From positions 5,061 through 12,107 of the forward strand of contig QXYP01000313.1 in the NCBI GenBank assembly GCA_009886815.1: 7,047 bases of DNA, read 5' to 3'. Position 1 is the stretch's first letter. Every line of letters begins with the position of its first letter. This document shows positions 1 through 5,282 of the stretch, piece after piece. The notes under the pieces were generated by a model. The model saw only the letters and a program-made list of their open reading frames with translations. It searched no databases and had not been told where the DNA came from. The position numbers and the translations under genes are program-made. This stretch comes from Halieaceae bacterium (lineage in GTDB: Bacteria > Pseudomonadota > Gammaproteobacteria > Pseudomonadales > Halieaceae).

Positions 1-2
1 GG

Positions 3-578
3 GGTTTTTTTTCCTCCCAGAGCATTCGGCTTGCAGTGGCAGGCTGTGTCGCGACGCTTTTGTTAGCGGGCTGTGGCTCTGCCGATTTGAAAGACCACAA
101 AATCGACGGGCCAGAACTGCAACCCCAGGAATTTTTTAACGGCTTCTTGACGGCACACGGAGTTGTCAGAGACCGTCGCGGTGGCGCAATACGGCAGTTC
201 AACGCGGATATCAGTGCGTGTTGGCAGGATGGCGTTGGCACATTGGACGAAGATTTTGTTTTCGACGATGGTGAGGTCCAAAAACGCATATGGACGCTCA
301 CGCCCGATAACAACCGAACCTTTATTGCCACAGCCGGGGATGTTGTCGGAGAGGGCATAGGACGTTGGAACGGCAGCGCGTTCTTGCTCGATTACACCCT
401 GCGGATCCAGCTAGAGGACAGTACTATCGATGTTCGCGTCGACGATCGGATGTACCGTATCAGCGAGCATGTAGTGGTCAATCAGTCGCAGATGACAAAA
501 TTCGGCGTGGCAGTCGGTGAAATTCTGCTCACCATTATTCGCCACCCAGACACCGAGATTGAATGCGACCCCAGTTAA
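3..578 (+). CDS. DUF3833 family lipoprotein, 5' end outside the window
   Basis: Probable outer-membrane or periplasmic lipoprotein of the DUF3833 family; molecular function unknown. Seen: a lipobox LLLAGC whose lipidated Cys codon is at 72-74, then a soluble domain. Family-like segments, numbered from the GTG at 36, are FFNGFLTAHGVVRDRRG (33-49), LDEDFVFDDGE (70-80), VWTLT-like RIWTLT (84-89) and MTKFGVAVGEI near the C-terminus (153-163). A start at the GTG at 36 would leave only 12 residues before the Cys and no positive charge, which is a poor signal peptide. The frame is open to the window edge and includes SIRLAVAG just upstream, so the real start is most likely before position 1. The stop lies inside the next gene (16-nt overlap), implying co-expression. 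DUF3833 genes are often found near lipid-modification genes; nothing in the window proves that role. Confidence 0.85.
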   Translation, partial: GFFSSQSIRLAVAGCVATLLLAGCGSADLKDHKIDGPELQPQEFFNGFLTAHGVVRDRRGGAIRQFNADISACWQDGVGTLDEDFVFDDGEVQKRIWTLTPDNNRTFIATAGDVVGEGIGRWNGSAFLLDYTLRIQLEDSTIDVRVDDRMYRISEHVVVNQSQMTKFGVAVGEILLTIIRHPDTEIECDPS

Positions 579-1000
579 CGACTCAACTGCTAGGCTTTGC
601 GGGGCTTACACCGTTTTATTTTTCGTTATTCGGTGTCGCTTTTCTGCAAGACTACCCCAGAGCTTTGTCGGTTCAAGGATTTGTCATTTATTCTCTGGCG
701 ATTCTTTGTTTCCTGTCCGGAGCGCTCTGGGGGCACGCTCGGCGATTGCCAGATAACGACCAGCACTGGCATTTATTAGTCAGTAATGGCCTCGTCATTT
801 TTGCTGTTGCGAGTGTCCTGACCGCGCAAGTGGTTTTGGCTGTGCTGTTACTCATGCTCGGGTACCTCGCTTTGCTTTGGTATGAGAGGCGTACCCAAGA
901 GACCCGCAATTGGTACTCTGCTATGCGCGTGCGCCTGACCCTGGGCGTGGTTTTCGCCCACTTGCTGTTCTTTGGTCTTAATGTGGTCATGCTAGATTAG
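563..1000 (+). CDS. DUF3429 family integral membrane protein
   Basis: A 145-residue inner-membrane protein of the DUF3429 family, function unknown. Hydrophobicity suggests five transmembrane helices at roughly residues 9-28, 37-57, 69-86, 87-107 and 122-144. Family-like features are LLGFAGLTPF at the N-terminus, FLSGALWG in helix 2 (50-57), LLVSNGL opening helix 3 and YSAMRVRLT before helix 5 (118-126). The ATG at 563 gives the usual family N-terminus. No strong ribosome binding site precedes it, and the start lies 16 nt inside the preceding lipoprotein gene, so translation is probably coupled. The length is normal for the family. The pairing with a lipoprotein raises the possibility of an envelope complex, but that is inference. 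Confidence 0.85.
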   Translation: MRPQLTTQLLGFAGLTPFYFSLFGVAFLQDYPRALSVQGFVIYSLAILCFLSGALWGHARRLPDNDQHWHLLVSNGLVIFAVASVLTAQVVLAVLLLMLGYLALLWYERRTQETRNWYSAMRVRLTLGVVFAHLLFFGLNVVMLD

Positions 1001-1053
1001 TAACTTCGCGGAACACGCATTTTTAAATTGACGCCAAAACAAACGGAAAAAAA

Positions 1054-1995
1054 ATGACCGACATAAACAAGGAGTGGGTGTTACACCACTACGAGGCCTC
1101 GCCTTACGCTGAAAAGATACGCTTGATGTTTGGCTATACGGGGTTGCGTTGGCACTCCGTTATCTCCCCACCTATGCCCCCTCGCCCTAATCTCGACCCA
1201 CTGACTGGAGGATATCGGCGTATACCGGTTGCTCAGAAGGGCGCCGATCTGTTTTGTGATACCGCATTAATCGCACTTGAAATTGCCAGGGAAACTGATC
1301 GTTCAGCACTGCGGCCTGATTCTCTGAGTGACGACACCAGGGCTTTAGTGGCCCATGCTCAGGGCGATGTCTTCTTTTCGGTAATCTCCAGCGAGTCACC
1401 CTTGAAAGTGTTGGCCTCGCTTGTAGCTAAGTTTGGTGTCCGAGAGACCTATCGGTTTTTTAAAGACCGCTCGGGCATGATGAAAGGTGCGACCATTCGT
1501 CCACCCTCAGGAAAACGGGCTGCTGCCGTGATCTCAACGTTTTTCTCAGACATGGATGCGATCCTTGCTGGTCAGGAGTTTCTTGATGGCGAAAATCCAG
1601 GCTACGCCGATTTCGCGGCCATACATCCGGTCAAATTTAAGGCGGACTTTTTTGAGACGGTATTGCCCGAGGCACTCACACATTTAAACCGCTGGTACGC
1701 GGCGATGTTGGCACTTGGGTATGGCGAGCGATGTGAACTCGATCCCGCTGATGCTTTTAAAGTGGCCGCACAGTCGGAACCTCGACCGCTACCTCCGTCT
1801 GACCCTCACGAGTATCTCAATCAGCAGGTGAATATAGCGCCCACTGATTATGGACAGGTTCCTGTTACGGGCCAATTGCTCACAGTGACCGCCGAGCGTT
1901 ATGTCGTTGCACGGCAAACCGATGACTTTGGTGCGGTGCACGTTCATTTTCCTCGGGCGGGTTATGCCGTAAAACCCAGTACTACGGGCTCATAA
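1054..1995 (+). CDS. Glutathione S-transferase family protein with C-terminal extension
   Basis: A 313-residue cytosolic protein with a GST fold. The N-terminal thioredoxin-like domain (about 8-80) has SPYAEKIRL (16-24), the place of the catalytic Ser/Cys loop, then GGYRRIPV with the cis-Pro at 58, and CDTALI (68-73), where Asp-Thr replaces the usual Glu/Asp-Ser glutathione contact. The all-helical domain spans about 90-225 and contains FLDGENPGYADFAAI (177-190), the N-capping region of the GST core. Residues about 240-313 lie beyond a canonical GST (about 200-230 residues), are probably beta-rich and end in VHVHFPRAGY. Glutathione-dependent conjugation, isomerisation or peroxide reduction are all possible; the substrate is unknown. 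The ATG at 1054 follows a run of eight A residues and a weak ACGGA site. The gene lies 53 nt after the DUF3429 gene and 22 nt before the SDR gene. Confidence 0.85.
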   Translation: MTDINKEWVLHHYEASPYAEKIRLMFGYTGLRWHSVISPPMPPRPNLDPLTGGYRRIPVAQKGADLFCDTALIALEIARETDRSALRPDSLSDDTRALVAHAQGDVFFSVISSESPLKVLASLVAKFGVRETYRFFKDRSGMMKGATIRPPSGKRAAAVISTFFSDMDAILAGQEFLDGENPGYADFAAIHPVKFKADFFETVLPEALTHLNRWYAAMLALGYGERCELDPADAFKVAAQSEPRPLPPSDPHEYLNQQVNIAPTDYGQVPVTGQLLTVTAERYVVARQTDDFGAVHVHFPRAGYAVKPSTTGS

Positions 1996-2017
1996 ATTGA
2001 TCACGCAGGAGTAGGGC

Positions 2018-2794
2018 ATGACGCAGGGTTACGCTTTGGTGACGGGCGCATCGGCGGGTCTAGGTGCTGAGTTCGCGCGGCAGCTAGCGGCAAAAGGTTC
2101 GAATTTGTTATTAGTGGCTCGTCGCGGCGAGCGCCTTCAGACCCTTGCGGCCTCGCTGCACCAGGAGTTTGGCGTAACGGTGAAAACCCTGGTTGCTGAT
2201 CTTGCCGAGCCCAGTGCGCCGCTGCTAATCGAGCAGTTTTGTCATGACAATACGCTTCAGATCGACTGGTTAATTAATAACGCGGGCATTGCGGGTCCAG
2301 ATTTGCTGACCGATCGTGATTGGCAAGCGCAACAAGATTTTTTCCAACTCATGATGTTATCGGTTGTGGAGCTTTGTCATCGATTTGTGCCTGCCATGGT
2401 CGCTCGAGGATTTGGGCGAGTGGTAAATGTCGCCTCGGTGGCGGGGCGAATTCCTCGATCAGGTGGTTGCAACTACGGCCCCAGCAAAACCTATTTAGTA
2501 GCTGTGTCTGAGGAGCTTAATTTGACCGTAGGTGGGCAGGGCGTGCATGTCACCGCACTGTGCCCGGGTTTCACTCATACCGACTTTCATGAAACTGCGG
2601 GCCTTGCCGACATGAAGGCCGGTATGCCGCGCTGGCTTTGGTACGGTGCGGACACCGTTGTAAATGAAGGTATTCGAGGTGTTGAAGCCGGTAAATCAAT
2701 TGTCGTGTCAGGTCGTTTATACCGATGGTTAGACCCCTTATTTCAATCAATTTGGACGCGTAGATTTTTTCGCATTAAGGCACGCCCAGAGTAG
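2018..2794 (+). CDS. Short-chain dehydrogenase/reductase (classical SDR)
   Basis: A 258-residue NAD(P)(H)-dependent oxidoreductase, presumably cytosolic, reducing a carbonyl or oxidising an alcohol; substrate unknown. Seen: the dinucleotide motif TGASAGLG (9-16), basic ARRGERL after strand 2 (34-40), which suggests NADP(H) preference, D61 of VADL, NNAG (87-90), catalytic Ser140 in NVAS, the YxxxK pair Y153/K157, and the PG motif at 183-184 in CPGFTHTDF. The Asn of the SDR catalytic tetrad, expected near residue 112, appears to be Met by eye alignment. The C-terminus is basic and aromatic (WTRRFFRIKARPE), which might associate with membrane. A good AGGAG site (2007-2011) supports the ATG. The gene follows the GST gene by 22 nt. 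Its stop is 2 nt from the stop of the convergent regulator gene. Confidence 0.92.
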   Translation: MTQGYALVTGASAGLGAEFARQLAAKGSNLLLVARRGERLQTLAASLHQEFGVTVKTLVADLAEPSAPLLIEQFCHDNTLQIDWLINNAGIAGPDLLTDRDWQAQQDFFQLMMLSVVELCHRFVPAMVARGFGRVVNVASVAGRIPRSGGCNYGPSKTYLVAVSEELNLTVGGQGVHVTALCPGFTHTDFHETAGLADMKAGMPRWLWYGADTVVNEGIRGVEAGKSIVVSGRLYRWLDPLFQSIWTRRFFRIKARPE

Positions 2795-2796
2795 TT

Positions 2797-3810
2797 CTAG
2801 CTCTCAGCGAGTTCTCCCCTGCGAAAGGCCGTCATCCATTGAGTCGGTGAGCAGTGATTGATGGAGCGAAAGGAGCGGCGGAAATTAGCCGCGTTTTCGT
2901 AGCCAAGGTCGGCGGCCACAGCCTCAACACTGATTCCGTCTAGAAGCATATTTTTCGCACAGTTGTGAGCCGCAATTAGCTTCAGCTCTCGGAACGATGT
3001 TTGCTCCTCCATGAGACGTCGGCTGAGGGTCCGCGGTGACAGATGCAGTGATTCGGCAATGTCGTTGATGTCGGGTAAGGGTGGGCGTTGAGACTTCAGA
3101 ACGCTGCGCAGGTGACGCGTAAATGGTCGATCTCCGGGTTCACTCGTGCGTTGCAGCTGCTCGCTAAGGTGACGTCGTGATAGTTGCCAAATTTCAGGGT
3201 TACTAAACGGCGACTGGATTTTCAACCATTCTGTGGGTAATTCAAGACCTGTAAACCGGCTATCGAAACTCAGCTTGCCCTTGAGCTGGGTGCCTATTGA
3301 AGCCTCTCGCGTAGGGCGGGGATGCGCCACCTTAAAGTGGATAGTCCCTTCGGTTGAACCTATCAAGTCGGTGAGGTAATCCTGAAGGAGGGCAAAGACA
3401 GTTTCAGCGTGTATGAGTAGCGAGGCGCCTAGATCCCGATCGGCCTCAAGGGTTATCCGGGTGATGTTTTGCCCAGCTAATAATTCAAAGTGCAGGTAAT
3501 CGGCTTCTAGGGTCGAGTAGCTAGACATGGCTTGCAGGCCGGCCCCTAAAGTGGGTGCTGACATCATGGCGACGCCCATCATGCCCAGTGTCGCGATCCC
3601 ATTTCGGCTAACAATTACGGTCCCTAGTGGCGTTTGCCCCAGCATTTCTTGGGCATTGGCGAGCAGTCTAAGGAAATCCTCAGGGTCTACCTTAGGGAGT
3701 TGCCATAAAGCTTCACCATCGATACTACAGCCCTTGAAAAGCCTAACTTCATCATGGCCTCGAATCGAAAGTTCGCGATGTAGCAGTCTGGCGTAGTGTG
3801 CACTTATCAT
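2797..3810 (-). CDS. AraC-family transcriptional regulator, arabinose-binding-like N-terminal domain
   Basis: A 337-residue DNA-binding regulator. The N-terminal ligand domain (about 18-205) resembles the Arabinose_bd type found in OruR/ArgR-like AraC proteins, with the recognisable stretch GTVIVSRNGIATLGMMGVA (63-81). The C-terminal AraC domain (about 230-330) has two helix-turn-helix units: DINDIAESLHLSPRTLSRRL (247-266) and SVEAVAADLGYENAANFRRSF (294-314), followed by SPTQW (321-325). The ATG at 3810 is preceded on the minus strand by AGAGGG with a 7-nt spacer. The gene is divergent from the desaturase-ferredoxin-P450 operon. AraC-type regulators control several known CYP153 clusters, so a role as substrate-responsive activator of that operon is likely; the ligand is unknown and could be an alkane, an alcohol or a fatty acid. 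The operator is not proven. Confidence 0.92.
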   Translation of the reverse strand: MISAHYARLLHRELSIRGHDEVRLFKGCSIDGEALWQLPKVDPEDFLRLLANAQEMLGQTPLGTVIVSRNGIATLGMMGVAMMSAPTLGAGLQAMSSYSTLEADYLHFELLAGQNITRITLEADRDLGASLLIHAETVFALLQDYLTDLIGSTEGTIHFKVAHPRPTREASIGTQLKGKLSFDSRFTGLELPTEWLKIQSPFSNPEIWQLSRRHLSEQLQRTSEPGDRPFTRHLRSVLKSQRPPLPDINDIAESLHLSPRTLSRRLMEEQTSFRELKLIAAHNCAKNMLLDGISVEAVAADLGYENAANFRRSFRSINHCSPTQWMTAFRRGELAES

Positions 3811-3817
3811 TTTAGAG

Positions 3818-3823
3818 CCCTCT
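3818..3823 (-). promoter_or_regulatory. Ribosome binding site of the AraC regulator
   Basis: Read on the minus strand this is AGAGGG, 7 nt before the ATG at 3810, and it supports that start. The same bases overlap the left arm of an inverted repeat (3819-3825), so a protein bound there, or an RNA hairpin, could affect translation of the regulator. Confidence 0.6.
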
Positions 3824-3858
3824 TTAGGCGTATAATGACACCCTGTTGGCGAAAGAGG
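3819..3858. repeat. Inverted repeat CCTCTTT / AAAGAGG in the divergent promoter region
   Basis: CCTCTTT at 3819-3825 and AAAGAGG at 3852-3858 form a perfect 7-bp inverted repeat. The arm centres are 33 bp apart, about three helical turns, and the TATAAT at 3831-3836 lies between them. This is a candidate operator for the adjacent regulator or another factor. The left arm also contains the regulator's ribosome binding site, which by itself could explain part of the match. Confidence 0.35.
3831..3836 (+). promoter_or_regulatory. Candidate -10 box of the desaturase-ferredoxin-P450 operon
   Basis: A perfect TATAAT lies in the divergent intergenic region. Seventeen bases upstream, at 3808-3813, the sequence is CATTTT, a poor -35 element that overlaps the regulator's start codon. 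A good -10 with a weak -35 fits an activator-dependent promoter, as expected for an AraC-controlled operon. The implied 5' leader would be about 90 nt. Chance occurrence in an AT-richer gap cannot be excluded. Confidence 0.35.
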
Positions 3859-3922
3859 AATGGGGCGTGCACAGCGAAGTCCCCTAAGCTATCCGAGGTA
3901 AATAGGGTAGGTATAGCAGGTA

Positions 3923-3928
3923 GAGGAG
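3923..3928 (+). promoter_or_regulatory. Ribosome binding site that sets the desaturase start
   Basis: GAGGAG lies 7 nt before the ATG at 3936 and only 1 nt before the in-frame TTG at 3930. Normal spacing therefore selects the ATG and gives a protein beginning MSDQNQ, two residues shorter than the longest reading frame. Confidence 0.8.
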
Positions 3929-3935
3929 CTTGCCA

Positions 3936-4862
3936 ATGTCGGATCAAAACCAAGTAAAGTTAATGAAGCGCTCAGCGAATGGCTATTGCGATCCGTTGGC
4001 CTGGCCCACAATATTGCTGATCAGCGTTGCACTTCCTTTATATTTCCTGACGCCAGTAGCGGTGGTAATGGGGCTAATGCCCGTGATTGCAGGAATGCTT
4101 TTAATGGGTTTCTTAACCTACGCCGTTTATACCGCATTACACGAGGCTGTCCATGGTGCGATTTGTGGTGGTCTACAGAAAAACCGTTGGGTCAATGAAT
4201 GGGTGGGTTATGCCGCCGCGATTCCATCAGGTATTCCAATGTGCGCCCACCGTCATGAGCATTTTTCACACCACAATCACACCAACAAGGTGGGTGAGGA
4301 TCCGGATTTGGTTTGTGCCGACATGACAACGAATCTCTGGAGGCTTATTGCGTCTCCAATGATGCTAACTGCACAGCAGTACAAACTCTTTTTGCGAGAT
4401 AGATGGCCCACTGCTCATAAGGAGCTACGCAGAACTTTTGTAGCAGAAACCAGTGTCATAGTGCTCAGTCGCATTCTGCTTCTGATGGCGTTGTTCGGTC
4501 CTGTAGCTGCAAGTGCTGGTGTTTCAACCCTTTCTGTGGGTGTTGACGTGCTACTCACACTGATTGTCGGGCCACTGCTTGGGCAAGTGGTTTTGGTCTA
4601 TCTGTTTGCTTACGTCGTCCATAGGCCACACACCGTTGCCGGTAAGTTTGTTGACACCTCCATTTTTGAATTGCCGGTGGCATTTCGCGGAGTGGGCACT
4701 TGGCTTTGGGGTTTCCAGAACTACCACGGCATTCATCACGCTTTTCCCAGAGTGCCTTGGTATCGATATCGTGCTGTTTTCGAAGCCCATCGGAGTGAGT
4801 TATTTGAGCAAGGTATGCCCACTTATCAACTTTCTGGCTTAAAATGGCGTCGCATTAACTGA
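3936..4862 (+). CDS. Membrane fatty acid desaturase-like di-iron oxidoreductase
   Basis: A 308-residue integral membrane enzyme of the fatty acid desaturase/hydroxylase superfamily, using O2 and a His-coordinated di-iron centre on an aliphatic or lipid substrate. All three histidine boxes are visible: HEAVH (69-73), a dense H-rich box HRHEHFSHHNHT (105-116, containing H109-x2-H112-H113), and NYHGIHHAFP (262-271, containing H264-x2-H267-H268). A further VVHRPH lies at 227-232. Hydrophobic segments at about 22-46, 47-67, 172-192 and 203-228 fit membrane hairpins between the boxes. EDPD after box 2 is common in the superfamily. It is the first gene of the operon, 31 nt before the ferredoxin gene, which could supply its electrons. 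The true activity (desaturation, hydroxylation or carotenoid-type oxidation) cannot be set from sequence alone. Confidence 0.88.
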   Translation: MSDQNQVKLMKRSANGYCDPLAWPTILLISVALPLYFLTPVAVVMGLMPVIAGMLLMGFLTYAVYTALHEAVHGAICGGLQKNRWVNEWVGYAAAIPSGIPMCAHRHEHFSHHNHTNKVGEDPDLVCADMTTNLWRLIASPMMLTAQQYKLFLRDRWPTAHKELRRTFVAETSVIVLSRILLLMALFGPVAASAGVSTLSVGVDVLLTLIVGPLLGQVVLVYLFAYVVHRPHTVAGKFVDTSIFELPVAFRGVGTWLWGFQNYHGIHHAFPRVPWYRYRAVFEAHRSELFEQGMPTYQLSGLKWRRIN

Positions 4863-4893
4863 TACCTAAAGTCGCAGGCAAGGAGATTAAAGC

Positions 4894-5208
4894 ATGCCCG
4901 TTATTACCTTTATCGAATTCGATGGTACCCAACACCAGGTCGACAGTGAGTCTGGACTCTCTGTTATGGAAATGGCTATGAAGCACGACATCCCCGGCAT
5001 TGACGCTGATTGTGGAGGCTCGGCTGTGTGTGGTACCTGTCATTGTTTTGTCGAGACCTCTAGCGAGCTAGCAGCGGTAGAGCCTCAAGAAGAATCTATG
5101 CTCGGCCTGCGCCCAGATAGGGAAGCAAACTCTCGCCTTAGCTGCCAACTGCAAGTCAGTGAGCAGGGCGGAGATATGACGATTCGACTCCCAGAGTATC
5201 AAATGTAA
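4894..5208 (+). CDS. [2Fe-2S] ferredoxin, adrenodoxin/putidaredoxin type
   Basis: A 104-residue soluble electron carrier, expected to pass single electrons from a flavoprotein reductase to the P450 encoded downstream, and possibly to the desaturase upstream. Cluster ligands are Cys40, Cys46, Cys49 and Cys84 (C-x5-C-x2-C-x34-C), the spacing typical of vertebrate-type ferredoxins that serve P450s. The segment DADCGGSAVCGTCHCFV (38-53) contains a further Cys51 close to the cluster. The acidic stretch after the loop (about 54-68) fits the partner-docking face of this family. The length matches putidaredoxin (about 106 residues), but the C-terminus is LPEYQM and does not end in Trp. AGGAG at 4881-4885 with an 8-nt spacer supports the ATG. 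The gene is followed by a 74-nt gap before the P450. Confidence 0.95.
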   Translation: MPVITFIEFDGTQHQVDSESGLSVMEMAMKHDIPGIDADCGGSAVCGTCHCFVETSSELAAVEPQEESMLGLRPDREANSRLSCQLQVSEQGGDMTIRLPEYQM

Positions 5209-5220
5209 CATCGCGATCTC

Positions 5221-5239
5221 GGCCCGCAGTGGTTCGGGC
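5221..5239 (+). other. Small GC-rich hairpin between the ferredoxin and P450 genes
   Basis: GCCCG at 5222-5226 pairs with CGGGC at 5235-5239 across an 8-nt loop. No T-run follows, so it is unlikely to be an intrinsic terminator. It could be an mRNA stabilising or processing element that sets different levels of ferredoxin and P450. Only five base pairs support it. Confidence 0.25.
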
Positions 5240-5270
5240 AGCTGTCGCATAACCGCGCTTAAAATTGACA

Positions 5271-5275
5271 AAGGA
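5271..5275 (+). promoter_or_regulatory. Ribosome binding site that sets the P450 start
   Basis: AAGGA ends 7 nt before the ATG at 5283. The alternative in-frame TTG at 5265 lies upstream of this site and has no ribosome binding site of its own, so the protein should begin MNQAVTRKDG. Confidence 0.8.
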
Positions 5276-5282
5276 TCAACCC

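Noticed and set aside
1..12. G4T8 run at the left edge as a terminator tail or special element
   Set aside because: It lies at the window edge inside the open lipoprotein frame; without upstream sequence it cannot be interpreted and may just be coding or an edge effect.
36..38. GTG as the start of the DUF3833 lipoprotein
   Set aside because: It would give a signal peptide with no positive charge and only 12 residues before the lipidated Cys, while the frame stays open to the window edge.
1008..1025. Possible terminator after the DUF3429 gene (GCG-gaaca-CGC followed by ATTTTT)
   Set aside because: The stem has only three base pairs, too weak to call.
3527..3796. 89-codon plus-strand reading frame antisense to the AraC gene
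   Set aside because: It mirrors the regulator's coding sequence, resembles no known protein and has no convincing ribosome binding site.
3798..3872. Two GTGCAC palindromes (3798-3803 and 3867-3872) as a regulator site
   Set aside because: They are six-base palindromes 69 bp apart with poorly matching flanks, one of them inside the regulator's coding sequence; chance explains them.
3930..3932. TTG as the start of the desaturase
   Set aside because: It is 1 nt after the GAGGAG site; the ATG at 3936 has normal spacing.
5265..5270. TTGACA resembling a -35 promoter element before the P450 gene
   Set aside because: It lies only 13-18 nt before the ATG at 5283, leaving no room for a -10 box and leader. 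The in-frame TTG it contains has no ribosome binding site, so it is also rejected as a start codon.
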